Positions 46,106 to 59,100 of a stretch of DNA of 64,000 bases are shown here, in pieces. The stretch covers positions 22,332,112-22,396,111 of the forward strand of contig OX393566.1 of the NCBI GenBank assembly GCA_947652115.1, given 5' to 3'. A program made the position numbers and the translations under genes. This DNA comes from Blastomussa wellsi (taxonomy: Eukaryota > Cnidaria > Anthozoa > Scleractinia > Plerogyridae). The notes beneath the pieces were generated by a model. It was not told the DNA's origin. It saw only the letters and a list, made by a program, of their open reading frames with translations, and searched no databases. Numbering within the stretch: the first letter of the stretch is position 1; each line of letters starts with the position of its first letter.

Positions 46106-46765
46106 CAGCGCCCTGTCCCGAACAAGCGCCCTTTTTACTTGGAAGATGAGAAAATGACGCAGCTTGTGTAAAATCAAGTCAGAAAGCTGATAGAGTGTAA
46201 ATGTACTGATTTTTTAATTCCGAGGAATAAAAACGGGAATAATGTAATAATATTAAATGGGGAATAATGTTAAAAATGTCGAATTTTGAAAGAAAAAAAA
46301 ATGAAATAAAAAGTAAGAAAATCGTACCCTTGTTTTCCGCTCCTGTTTACTATTTTTGCTTCAATCTGAATTATACGCTGAATTCAACTATCCCAAGAAA
46401 CGTCTTTTAAGTTTTTTAGTTTATTGAAATTCTCCATATAATAACATATATGACGACAGTAATAGTAACGACCACATAAGTTATCAGACGAAGAAATATT
46501 TATAAAAAAAAAAGGAACAATAACTGAAACTGAAACAGTAACATCTATACCGTGAATGTTCAACGTGAGGTAATTTTAATCTATTTCGACGCCGATAGCT
46601 TTGACAGTGTCACTTACATCAATGAATAAAAGCATTCTGATGCGGCATCTTCAACCTCTGATTCGGTGATCCCGTCGAAAGGATCCTTGTCCCGTGAAAA
46701 TAAGGATTCTAATTGGAATAAATCAGGGCGCTTATTCGAAAGCGGGCGCTAATTGGAAGGAAGAC
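46106..46765. mobile_element. Probable inverted-repeat DNA element
   Basis: AGCGCCCTGTCCCGAACAAG (46108) and the inverse of GGCGCTTATTCGAAAGCGGG (46728-46747) match imperfectly. The ends repeat the motif GCGCCC/GGGCGC. About 600 bases of AT-rich sequence without a gene lie between. Boundaries are approximate. Confidence 0.5.
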
Positions 46766-46779
46766 GCTAAATAGAATCA

Positions 46780-48425
46780 TTGCGGTACTCTTAAAAATAA
46801 CGTTTCCTACAACATGCGCTTAATCTCTTAAATAGTTTTAAAGAAATTAAAGACTACTACGCCCAACGTTTTTCTAACAAAGTGTTAATTTGTTACTTCA
46901 TATCAGTCAACTTCGAGCACTTACGAGAACCTACAGGCAATAGGATTTGCACTTCCGGATAGAGTCTTCTTGACTATGCCAGATTCATCCCACGATCTCA
47001 TTTTTGGCTTTTTCCATGTTGTACCCATTGATCTGGACAGGAGCAGTTTTTTCTTATTGCTGCGCCACCTTATTCCAAATAAGTCCCGGTACGGAGGGCA
47101 AATTGTTGTCATATGTGCTTCACTTACTTCAAAACATCCTAGAAAATATATTTTTTTAATAGACTGAACGCGGTTTATTGGTAAAGGTACACGCACAAGA
47201 GCATTGGCACTGATAGCGTTTTATCAGCAATTCACCATTGAATTTTCCCTAACCTTCATTGGTATAAATTTATGACGTGATGCGATGTTGTTCTTCCTGC
47301 TAAGACACACTAAGTTGTCAGCCAATGGGCATTGGAAGGAGAAAAAAATCGAATTCGCGGATATCAAAGAGCGGATGTGAACGAAGTTATTTTCCTTTCG
47401 TCTTGCAATCCTAATAGGACCCTAGAACCTTTCTCTCTTCGGTAGTTTTCGGTTAAATTTTGATAAGAGAGTAAAGCAGTTTGCAAAATGCGAAATAGAA
47501 ACATCTGTCGAGTGAGTCACTTTCAGCTGCATAAGTAAACAAACGCATGCGACAATAAGGAGCTCCTTTCAGTTGTAAAATTTATTTTCCTTTGCTAAAT
47601 TGCTACTGAACAATCGGAAAGTACTACTTTTTATCTACACAGGGAAAAGTCGTCGAATTTAGGGCAAAATTTCAGCGGCGGTTTAAGTTATCTCTTGTAT
47701 TCATTAGTACAACTGTAAGTTGAAAGCTTGTAAATTTCAAGCGAGTACCGTTAATACTAGTTCTCGAAATGCTAATTTAGCGGCTTATTTAAAAAAAAAA
47801 TCCTAAAAATTTGAGTTTAAATCTTTTGAAATTGTAAAAATGGTAAAATGTAGAGAAAGGGCCAATAATTTGTGTAAAACCGAAAACATTGTGGTATTAA
47901 ATTTTGTTCTGTTTTTTATACACGAGTCGAAGATATGAAGCACATTTTTTGATTGTCCGAGGTCCTCTCCAAGGGTGAAAATTAAAAAAAAAATCATTCA
48001 TTTGAAAAGGATACATCGAAACGAATTAAATCTTACATTTTCTAAAATAGTTTCCGAAGGGCTTTAATGTGAGAAGGTTTGAGGAATTTCGATTTTTCCA
48101 ACTTGCACGGCTATCCGTAGTAGTTACGCAAATCGGTCTTAAAAGATGTTTACTTGAAGGGCCGTTGTCACTTTTCTGCGCATGTGTGACGATTTGATTT
48201 CTGGTCCAACGGACCAGAAATCAAAGTTAATTTATGCGATTAAAATACTCTTCCATTTCCAAACGCTATAAAAATTGAGGTAAGGTATTATTTGGCCGTT
48301 TTTGGAAGTTTAAAGCGGAAAAAATTGCTTGAATTTTCTTTTCAAAATCACAAGAAATATGATGTTCCGAAGGGTGATACACAAAGCGGTTCGGGACTAA
48401 AGCTCAAACAAAGGATACGGTTTGT
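46780..48425. other. Gene-free stretch
   Basis: A minus frame at 46921-47196 (91 codons) has no motif, and an antisense frame overlaps it; I cannot call it. The rest shows no exon. A short perfect hairpin, TTTCTGGTCC...GGACCAGAAA, lies at 48198-48221. Confidence 0.45.
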
Positions 48426-48429
48426 ATGA

Positions 48430-48599
48430 GAATGCAGCCATAACACTACTGGAACAAAGACAAGAAAACAAAATTTCAGGCTTTGAACGGGATTCGAACC
48501 CACGGCCTCTGTGTTACCGGTGCAGTGCTCTACCAACTGAGCTATCAAAGCCACATTTTCTTTTCAGGTCTTTGTTCCAGTAGTGTTATGGCTGCATTC
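48430..48599 (-). repeat. tRNA-like SINE unit between perfect 32-bp inverted repeats
   Basis: On the minus strand 48552-48479 is a well-preserved tRNA-like fold. The GGCTTTG/CAAAGCC acceptor arm is perfect, with D arm AGCTCAGTTGGTAGAGC and T arm GTGGGTTCGAATCCCGT. The anticodon loop CCGGTAA has C at position 33, so I do not call a tRNA gene. It lies between 48430-48461 and the exact inverse 48568-48599. Confidence 0.75.
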
Positions 48600-49187
48600 G
48601 CATTTTAACCGCATCTGCTTAATTGCTACTGTTGGACATTCATTAATTTGCTAAAACAAAGGGATGAGGCAAGACAAAGAGGTGTTCGTGCGCACGTGAA
48701 AACTTCAAAACAATCGTAGAAGGCCACGGTGGCTCGTAGTAGCGTGCAGTGCACAACCTTGCCAAATTGGTTAAAACACTTGCTGTGTGAATAAAGGTTC
48801 CGCATGTGCGTTATCGTGACAATGGCCCTTTAAACACCTGTAATATTTTTTCTTCATGGAAGGTATAAACTAATTGTTTGTCGGCTAAAATTTGACAGAA
48901 TAAAAACTTACTTGAACCCTAACTGAAACATTAGCGTAATATATCGTAAGTAATTTCTTGTAATTTCTAACTATGTGGTATATCCTGTTTCGCATTTGAC
49001 ATAACGATGCTCATATTCTACGGGATCAGTCTCTCAGTCATTGCTGCTAAATAAAATCACCAAGGACGAAAGTTCGTATTGGAATATTTGCTAAAAAAAT
49101 AATCAGTTCCCGCTTGTTGGATATGAGGTGATAATAAGACAATGTTAAATCGTTGAACTGACATAAAACAGTAAATCATTATTTTAG

Positions 49188-50139
49188 CACTTTGCCAATT
49201 GTTTGAGCTCCTCAAGGCTTTGCAAAGGAGAGTTTATCGATTCTTATCGATACATGATACTTGAACGGATGATCATGGACAAAACGTTGGACTTGTGTCC
49301 CCAACACAACTTGGAGGCCTTAAAAGAAGTCGTTCGCGGTGAGTATCATCAAGATTTCAGCTTGCCTCTTACCCGATTTACACAAACTGAATCATTTTAG
49401 TGTAGAACTCCGTTTCGTACAAGTAGCTGCTCATAGTAATTCTAACAAACACAGGTTTTTCCATTCTCGTCCCCAGAGCCACTTGTCCCTCTTAGCCGGC
49501 TGGGCCTGTGCACGAGGAACAAGTGGCTCTGGGGACACACGATTTGATTCGCTGAAATCAAACAAAGGGAGCCCAATCACATCAGCCGTTTTAAACGTGC
49601 TAACGCTTAAGGGTTTTAAAACGGCTGATATGATTGGATTCCCTTTGTTTGATTTCAGCGAATCAAATCGTGTGTCCCCAGAGCCACTTGTTCCTCGTGC
49701 ACAGTTCTGGGGACGAAAATGAGGTTTTTCAGTTTGATAGGCATAGCTTTTAGGCAGCTAGAATTTGATGTATTAGAATACTATACAATTACGGGTACTA
49801 GTGAGGAAAACTTAAACACCTTAAGTGGATATATGATACTTAAGTTGCTGACGTTCGGGATGTTTTCCCTTTCTCGAAGTCAAAGAAATGGAGAAATGGG
49901 TGTGTTTTCCTATGATATGAAAGCAGAAAACCTGAATAAATTTTAGCTTCACGTATGCTAATCACGTGACCAGTATCTTTTAACTATGACAGTCCTTTTG
50001 CCACTGATTTGGAAAATCCATCCAAAACAAGCTCATAACTTCAAAAAGGTCACACAAGACTTATTTGTTATCAAGACTGTTTTGTTTGTCTTCTATCTTA
50101 TAGCTGACGACAAATATCGCCTACACATTGTTCAACCAG
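49188..50139 (+). pseudogene. Partial paralogue of the cysteine-rich gene at 53 kb (exons 2 and 3 only)
   Basis: The exon at 49188-49338 (151 nt) follows TTATTTTAG, is open in phase 0 and ends GCG|GTGAGT. It aligns with exon 2 of the 53-kb gene (GEFID.YRY.IL.RMI.DKTLDLCPQ). The exon at 50104-50139 (36 nt, phases 1 to 1) follows TCTTATAG and ends CCAG|GTGTTG. No signal-peptide exon upstream and no 6-Cys last exon downstream were found before the next locus. It could also contribute exons to an unseen transcript. A MITE occupies the intron. Confidence 0.55.
49468..49715. mobile_element. Foldback MITE with ~85-bp inverted arms
   Basis: The ends are CGTCCCCAG and CTGGGGACG. The arm at 49508-49595 (GAACAAGTGGCTCTGGGGAC...) is the near-exact inverse of 49616-49702, with a short loop around 49600. 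The terminal block (CCCCAGAGCCACTTGT) occurs an extra time at 49471. The frame at 49339-49722 crosses it and is not a gene. Confidence 0.8.
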
Positions 50140-50171
50140 GTGTTGATAAGTTTTCAAAGAATTCAGCCACG

Positions 50172-50330
50172 CAGGGGCGGATCCAGGATTTTTCTTAGAA
50201 AGGGGTGCACTACTGAGGAATGACGTAACTGATGGGTGACGTAAACGAACACCTGCTATATTAGAAAGCCGCAGGTCATCCCAGAGACGGGCGCGCACCC
50301 CCTGCACCCTGCCCATAGATCCGCCCCTGC
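50172..50330. mobile_element. Short MITE with CAGGGGCGGATC ends (hAT-like)
   Basis: The 12-base terminal inverted repeats CAGGGGCGGATC (50172-50183) and GATCCGCCCCTG (50319-50330) are exact. Ends of this type belong to hAT-like MITEs in many animals. I found no clear 8-bp target duplication. Confidence 0.7.
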
Positions 50331-50339
50331 CATTTCAGG

Positions 50340-53090
50340 GTAACGTTCTACCTTTGTTTCAAACATACACTCTTCATATGGAAATGGGTTTGATTTTCAA
50401 GAAAAGAGGTGTGCGAATGCTACTAATTTCGTATGAAAGGTTGTGCACCAAGACTCATCTCGCAGAAGAGGAAAACAGCATATCGGAAAGGGCCCATTGC
50501 ATTTGTACGTTGATAATTATGGATTGATATAAAAGGGGAGACCATATTGGGTTTGTTTTGACGCGACGAGCTGAGCTGATTACCTTTCTTGCTCTTCGAA
50601 CTGAGTTTCAATAAATGTCTGAAAACAATTGCTTCTAAGCGCCGGTATTGTAGTATCTCTCTGAGCTTGTAATTCTACTGGTAGCAGTTGCTATTGTTTT
50701 AAAGGCTAGGGGCATTGTTTCTGCTGTTTGTTTTATTGTTTTCACGCAGGGTATGAAGCCATTCATGTCAGACCTTACGAGAGCTGCTATATCGCCCCTA
50801 AGCGCAACTGATGGCGCCGAATTATTAGAATTAACTTTACAATTCGACTCTTACTATTGCATATTCCAAAGCTCATAAAAAAAGTCGCGATTCGATTTCA
50901 GACGGTCCATTGAATACTCATTAGACTATACTTCGCAGGCAGTTTCAGAAATAAACACATAGACAATTAATTTGGTAATAGAAATCGCACAGAAAAGATT
51001 ATGAAAATACATATGCGCCCCGCCTGAAGTCGAGCCACGGTCTCTTATTACTACACATATACCTTAACCACGAGGCTACTACTGAAACAACCAACCAATC
51101 ACAATTATATGCCTATATAGGGGAAGGCTCATATGAAGACATCTGCACATTTTCTGCAATCATGAGCACATTTGGACCGCGATGTCGTTATCCAACTAAA
51201 ACGTTTCGTTTGCCATTATTATTTCAATTTTGCAATCCCAGTGGATTTTAATAACAGTTGAATTAGCGCAAAAACTTAAGAGTATTCTGGTCGTCGTAGC
51301 AAAATGACGCTATCGTGCCAATCGCTTGCTAAGATCGTGTCCTTTTTCCCAATCCTTCAGCGATTCACAGTCCACTCCCCAAAGAATCACCTGGTGTGAT
51401 GCCCGATTGCTAAAATTGATATCCTAACTTGTAAGCCGTAACTCTGGTAAATTTGGGCGCGCAATATTGTAACTTGTAGATTGAATAAAACGTTGGATTG
51501 CTGTCATTTTCAAACCCGAAGTTTTCGCTTTGTTAAAATGTACACGAAGTGTTGTAGTTGCGTAATCTAATAGTTCAATCTATTTCGGCTTCATGTACCG
51601 ATAACATTGCAACAAGTACTGTAGATGAGAAGTAATTAATTAACATATACATCTTGTGTAGCACTTCTAACCAAGTAAAAAATCAATAAACAGTATACAC
51701 CTCATTTTCAGCATTTGTTTATAAGTATTTTCACCGACTTATGCAAGTTTTTTTGCTCCCTTGCCAAATATACAAAACAAGCAGAAATGAGCACAAAGAG
51801 CTAGGGGGAAAAATCGACAACTTACAAATAAAGCATATTTTAATTAATTTCAAGTTAGTGTCGTGACTGGCGAGTCATTGCGTGAATGAAAAGGAAAGAC
51901 CTACAGTCCAAATCAATGTAATAGCAAAAGAGTGAACGCCGGGAAATTTGAAAGGTAGCAGAACAGAGAAGCACACGTACCGAGAATTGTATATTACCCT
52001 TGTAAGCTTAACTTGCAAGAAAGCTGTTAAAGTAAGGTATCCACAAACCACATCTTACGCTTTTCTATTGGATCGCGTACTCAATATCCCCTTATTGACC
52101 AGGATATGACTGGGTTTGTCGACCGAAGTTATTCGATCTATTTCGGATATGGCATGTTTCGTAAGTAGTTGCGAGGTCAGTCGTATTTAATATTTCTGTT
52201 ACAGTATCTTCGATGAGAATTGTTCTCAAGTTATTAAAAAACAGCAAAAATGTATCTGTGGAACCAACTTTTAACTCTTTTGTAAAATATTCGGAAGTGT
52301 TTTATCTTTCTGTAATTACTATTTGTTACAGTGTACAACCATCATATGCGACATTTGAACAATAAAAATGCTGCTTTACAGCCAAAAAGAGCGACCGAGT
52401 ATCTAAGAAGGGACTAGACTGTTCACAGCGCTCTATTTTTCAGCCGATCGAGGAAAAATACGAAAAAATAGTGGACTGTGAACAGTTGAAGAAGGAACTG
52501 GACAGTAGTATTTCCAATGGCGTTTTTTTCAAAATCTCCCCGTACGACCCCACCTCTAGGCAACGCTGCCTCCACGAATCAATCAGTTAAACCTTGTCAC
52601 GCACAAAGCCATCGTCATGTAAAAAGTTCATTTAATAAGAGGAGTGCTGCATAGGAGGCTATTAACAAACGAGGAATCGAATGACCAGTTGTCCCTAGAT
52701 TATTTGTACACCTGCGCCGTAATCGTGATAAAACACTTGACAGGGTATCAACAAACGAGATACGGAATAATCAGTTGTATATAATTTGTGCACCTGTGTT
52801 GATCATGAGAAATATACTCGAGAAAGTCGCGTTTTCCATTACTCGCTGTTTAAGAATTTCACCTTGAAATAAAAGAAATAAGAAAATATATTAATCTTTT
52901 AATTTTCTGCAATATTAACCGGTGTTCGTTTCTACCGAAAAATATTCTGTCCAGAAGCCTAGAAATAACGCAAATAAATAACATATTCACGGTAGACTAA
53001 ATAAGGTGGTCTCCCAAGAGATCAATCACACGGTAAAAAATTTTCCGTTCGGGTTTTTCTAGCCTCTAAAAACGTTTAGAGGTAGTGCTT
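50340..53090. other. Gene-free stretch with one foldback
   Basis: No supported exon. Near 52418-52490, ACTGTTCACAG...CTATTTTT and its inverse AAAAATAG...CTGTGAACAGT form a foldback element. A 49-codon open stretch after a CAG at 52442 lies in and beside it. Confidence 0.5.
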
Positions 53091-53099
53091 CATATACTT

Positions 53100-53108
53100 T
53101 ATATATAA
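53100..53108 (+). promoter_or_regulatory. TATA box of the cysteine-rich gene
   Basis: TATATATAA lies about 66 bases before the ATG at 53166. A small hairpin, GCCTCTAAAAACGTTTAGAGG, is just upstream. Confidence 0.55.
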
Positions 53109-53165
53109 TTCAACTCTCTTTTGGCGGTATTAGCTCCATTCTTTGGACAATACTCAAGCCAAGAG

Positions 53166-56100
53166 ATGTCTTTCAGAACCGCGCTGATTGTTGCAGTAAT
53201 GTTTGGACCTTTAAATGTGAACTGCTACGAGTTATGCGAATATGCGCAACTTATCAAGTGCAACGAGCTTTTCGTGGCCGACTTCAGAGCTCATCCTAAT
53301 GATCCTGACATTCGAGTTTACTGTGATGCCTATCAGGTAACTAACAGACCGATCCCTTAATTAAGCAGTAGAAAAGTGCGAAGAGACCTTTTTTCCAAAA
53401 AAATATTATGCTGGGTTTTTTTCTCAAACAAGAAGGCAAGTAAAATGCAACTCGTATTCGAGCTACACAAGACGCCGTAACGTACATATAAAGGAATATC
53501 GCAAAAACAAAATATGATGCAAATCAATACAAATAAACGAAAATCAATACTTGAGTTAACTTGCGTAAACTCTTGACCAAGATACTACACCGTTCTTCGG
53601 TATTCCTTCTGCTATATCAGGAAGTCGATCTTGTTATTTTGTAGGACTACAGGACTATTTGCAGTTAATTGAAATGGATAAATAAAAATTATGTCATCAC
53701 GGTTTCCTCTGTTTGGAAAATATTATTAAAGCTATTTATTTAAGTATTTCAATTTCACATGTACTGAAATTGATTCAATATTTCATTACTTTAGCATTTA
53801 TCAGATTGTTTGAGCTTCTCCTTAAGTTTCATTGTAAGGGAGAGTTCATCGATACCCATCGATATGTAATTCTACAGCGAATGATTTTGGACAAGACGTT
53901 GGACCTGTGTCCTCAACATGACTTGGAGGCCTTGAAGGAAGTCGTTCGCGGTGAGTGTCACTGTGAAGATTCTTAACTAAGGTAATCTTTTGCCCAAATC
54001 AAAACTTGTAAAATATTGCTCTTTGGAGGTTCAAGTATTCACTTACCATACAGCTATTTCGATTAACGTTGTCAGATCAAATCTGCAAGCGAAAGACAAA
54101 ACCGAAATGTAGTTCATGTAACACTGGAAGGCTGCTGCATGCGCCGAATACCAACAATTTATTATTCAACTGTGCTTAGTAGAGTACAAATAACGCCCTA
54201 GACTAGTATAAATATCACGCGGTATTAAATTGGACTGAAGAGAACCGGTTAAACATTCACCAGCACGGACATAACAGTTTGGTGCGTTGGAAAGTAAATC
54301 TCTTATTGGACGTTTTGTTGTGTAGTATCACTAAGAATCTGTACTCGTTGATTGTATTTTGACTCGTTCTACGGCCTCGTCAAAATACGGCACAACTCAG
54401 CGATAATACTCAACGATACTACACAACAAAGCGTCTAAAAAGATGTATATTATTATAACGAGATGATAAATGTTATTTTGTATGTTTTTGTTCCTGTTTT
54501 GACGTCTCACATGTGTAATAAGGTGTTTTCAGCCACATTGAATTTTAGAATCATTTCTAAACGCAAAGCTATGTAGAAAGAGGAAAAGAGTTGTAAGCCT
54601 GCGTTTGTTGACCCGAGTTGTCGTCTGGATGTTCACTGAAAATTTGCATATCAGTCTAAAAGAAATCTACAGGTTTTTGTATTTTTGTTTGTCTGCGTGA
54701 CTAAGTTTTTGCTCTCATATATGAGCTCTCATACATGAGACGTAGTTTTTCTGTCCCTAGATAGGATTGAGTTTGGAAAATTGTTCTAAACTTATTGTGG
54801 CCAAAAAATACCTTGTTTCCGTCTGCCCATACTACACTTTCGGTATTGCCTGGTAGCTTGAACTTTGTTCTGACACCGTTCACTGAAATAGCTGTATAAC
54901 CAAACGGCAGAGCATAAGCAAATAACATAGGCAGCCTTCGAAAGCAACTGAGAAAACCACTCCTCCGTAGGAGGAGTTAAGAATTTGTGACAAAAAATTA
55001 GAGAGCTTGTTGGACTACGATATCAAAGACGTCAACCTAAATCATTTTAAACGTTTTAAAGGCATGTTGATCTTTATAGTTTATATCCAAAGCATGCACG
55101 CGTCACTTTTATTGAATATGTGTCTTTTCTTATAGCTGGTAAGAAGAATAGCCTTCTCAAGCACTTATCAGGTGTAGGTAAGTACACATTGCAACAGTTG
55201 CTCTTGTCATCCAATGAAAACAATGTGTGTACCTTCGTGCCAACTACTTTTCTACGATATCGGTAAACGGAACAGTTTTTTATTTTCCCAAACTCGGAAA
55301 ACAGAATTAGAAATTCTATTCTCGTTTTCCCAATTCAAAGGAAGACAAAATTTCAACTTTCAATTTCGTTGCCTGGTAAATTGTGAAAACGAAAAACGAA
55401 CAGAGAAGTTCAAATTTCGTTTTCCCATGTTGTAGGAAAACGGTTGGCACAGAAGTAAGCCACATTGTGGTAACATCTTCCACATACAATATCTGAGCAT
55501 CAAGTGACTGTATTTCATCCCAAAAGTGACATCGATATTGCCATGTATTCAGCTTTATTCCAAAAGCACATGGAACTGGAACTGCGCATAAGTGCGCATG
55601 CTTACAAAAGTCAACCACTGACCGCATACACTACAACTCTTCCCCCTTAAGCTAGTCTCTACCCTAAAAAAAAAAGTTCAACACAACAGTATTCGTAACA
55701 TAAAGTCTAACCCTAAAAAAAAAAGTTAAAATGTTCAAACATCAATGTTCAATGATCATGCATTCAATGGTCAAAGTTCAATGTTCAAAGGTCCATCCGA
55801 ACTGGGGGCTTCCGCACTCTGGTAGGGTATCGTCTCACAGGAACCTGTTCAATCTGGCTCGGTGGGCTGCTAACGGACGGTTCAGCTACAGGATTAGACA
55901 AATGGCAATCTGTCTCCCTCGAGGCGGCTTCTGTCTGCTCAGGCGGTTCACCTACTGGGTCAACCTCGACTAGAGGTGGAACAGGCAAGGGGTAGGAACC
56001 TGGTGTGTGACTGTCTGCAACCGGGACATCAGAATCTTTGAGCTGATCTGTGTGTCGACGCCAAACTAAGTTAGGACCAATCTTTACTAATAAAGACAGG

Positions 56101-59100
56101 GGTCCTAATTGTGCACGAACAATACCGGGTACCCACTTAGACTTTCCATTGTAGTTTCGTGCTATCACTCTCTGGCCAATGGAGAAATGTCTTGTCACAG
56201 AACCACCTTTGGCAACAGACTGGTCTATCTGACGGTTGTTTATCTGGGTGCTGAGATCTGGTTTTAACAGGTCCAGGCGAGTGTGTAATCTTCTTCCCAA
56301 AAACAGCTGGGATGGTGGTTCTCCGGTGGTTGAGTGGGGGGTGTTTCTATAAGCTAGCAAAAATCTTGCCAACTTAAGGTTCAGGGACTTCACTTCAGTT
56401 TCACTCTTCATTGCATTCTTGAAACTCTGGACACCACGTTCTGCTAGGCCATTGGTGGCAGGGTGGTACGGTGCTGAGGTGATGTGTTTGATGCCGTTTC
56501 TTTTAAGGAACTGCTGAAACTCTTCTGATGTAAACTGCGGCCCATTATCGCTTACCAACTGGGCTGGTACTCCATATCTAGCGAACAACTTCTGAAGGGT
56601 TTCAATGGTTTTCGCTGAGGTTGTAGTATTCATTCTCTCTATCTCTAGCCATCGCGAGTGTGCATCCACCACAACCAAGAACATACTGTTAAGGAAAGGG
56701 CCTGCGAAATCCATATGAATTCGTTGCCAGGGGGACGAGGGCCATTCCCATGGGTGCACGGGTACTGTACTGGGCTCTTTCTGTGTTAGTTGGCAACCTG
56801 AGCAGGACTTAGCGGTCATTTCGATTTCCTTATCGATTCCAGGCCACCAGATGTAACTACGGGCTAGGGCCTTCATTTTCACGACTCCCATATGTCCCTG
56901 ATATAGTTCCTCAAGAACTTGAGGGCGCAACTCGGGGGGTACTATGACTCTTATTCCCCACATCAGACAGCCTGATTGTAATGTGATCTCATCTTTGCGA
57001 ACAAGGTAGGGGTTGAGCGCAGGGTCATGGTTGTGAGGCCATCCCTTTCTGGTCATTTCATGAACTTGGGCCAAGACAGGATCTCTCTGTGTTTCTCGCC
57101 TGACGTCATCCACCTTGACTGGTAGTGGGTCAAACTGCATCAAATTGAATACACCCACTGGGTCGACCACTTCTTCATCTCTGGCTTCAATTACAAGTGG
57201 TAGGCGTGAAAGACCATCTGCATTACTGTGAACCTTAGTGTTCTTGTATTCAATGGAGTACTCGTAGCCCGCCAGGAACAAGGCATAACGTTGAAGACGA
57301 GCTGCAGTGACCACAGGGATGCTCTTTCGCGGATGAAAGATTGATGTCAATGGCTGATGATCTGTGAACAGAGTGAAGGAACGGCCAAACAGATACATAT
57401 GGAACTTCTTTACACCCCAGACTATTGACAAGGCTTCTTTGTCAATCTGTGCATACTTTTGCTCAGTTTTTGTCAATGTCCTTGAAGCAAAAGCTATAGG
57501 TCGCTCGGTACCGTCGTTCATCACATGAGGAAGCACTGCCCCAATGCCTACGGGTGATGCGTCACAAGCCAGCCTAAGTGGTAGGTTGGGATCATAATGC
57601 GTTAAGACTTGCTCTGAAGTGATCATTTCTTTCACCTGGAGGAATGCTGTCTCGCATTGTTCTGACCATTTCCACTGATGATTCTTCTCCAAGAGCTGAG
57701 TCAGGGGGTGTACTGTTGTTGAAAGGTTAGGTAAGAACCTGTGGTAGTAATTGACTAGCCCGAGAAATGATCTCAGTTCCGCTACGTCATTTGGGCGTGG
57801 TGCTTTCAATACCGCTTCTACTTTTGCCGCTGACTTGTGCAGGCCATCTTTGTCAATGTCATGTCCGCAATAAGTTATCTTTCCCTTGAAAAACTCACAT
57901 TTAGCCTTGTTAGCTCTCAAACCATGAAGCTGTAGCCGCCGCAGGACTTCTTCTAAGTTAGCCAGGTGTTCTTCATCATTCTTGCCAGTAATAATCATAT
58001 CATCAAGGATACAGCTTGTGCCAGATGTTCCTTCCAGAACTTGGTCAATGGTGCGCTGCCAGATAGCAGGTGCCGATGTGATACCAAACACTAGCCTATT
58101 GTACTGGAACAGTCCCATGTGGGTGTTGATGGTGAGGTACTTCTTGGAATCTTCTTCCATCTCTAGTTGGTGGTAGGCCTGACGAAGGTCAATCTTTGAG
58201 AATTTCTGTCCACCAGCGAGCTTTGCAAAGATATCTTCGATGCGAGGTAAGGGGTATTGCTCAGCTTTTAGTTCTGGGTTCAATGTGCCTTTGTAATCAA
58301 CGCAGATTCTGACAGATCCATCTTTCTTTGGGACGGGTACAATGGGTGTTGCCCACTCGCTCCACTCAACTTTCGTGAGAACCCCTTCATTCTGAAGTCT
58401 TCTTAGTTCCTCTTCAACCTTAGGTCTCAGGGCATATGGCACAGCACGAGCTTTGCAGAAATGGGCTTGGCTGTCTTCTTTTAGGGTTAGCTTTGCTTTA
58501 GCTGATTTGAATGTTCCAAGTTTATCTCCAAAAACATCAGAGTATTTGTCTAGCATAGTCTGCAGACGCTCGTTAGCCAATGGTGGAACTTGTGAGGCTT
58601 TCAATGATTTGATAGAATACCAATCTAGGCGTACTTTGAAGAGCCAATCCCTTCCCATCAACACAGGGCCCTTGGTCTTAACCGCATACAGATCCAACAC
58701 CAATGGTTGTTGGTCTTTGTACTCAACATTTGCCTTAAGCACTCCAACTGGAATAATGTCTTCCCCTGTGTAGGTTTTAAGCACCAGTTCAGTTTTTTGC
58801 AAGGGCTTGTCGCTAAATTTCTCCATGTACAAATCATGTGGGATAATCGACACAGCTGAACCTGTGTCCAGTTCCATCTTCAGTTGTTTTCTCTCTACTT
58901 TTAGATCGATCCAGATCACACTACTGCTCGGTTTGCTTACATTGTGTATCTTTATGCTGCCTAATACATCTTCAAATTCATCGCTCTCACTGTACTCAAC
59001 GGTATGGACTGGAGTGTTTGGCAGTGGGTGCTTTGGCTTACCTTGCTGTTTCGAGCGACAACCCTTGAAATATGGCCCACCTTTCCACAGTGATGGCATG

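Noticed and set aside
46921..47196. 91-codon minus-strand frame
   Set aside because: No motif, no start context, an overlapping antisense frame and no paralogue in the window.
52443..52590. A 49-codon terminal exon after TTTTTCAG with two Cys
   Set aside because: The region is part of a foldback (ACTGTTCACAG and its inverse) and the phase does not fit neighbouring exons.
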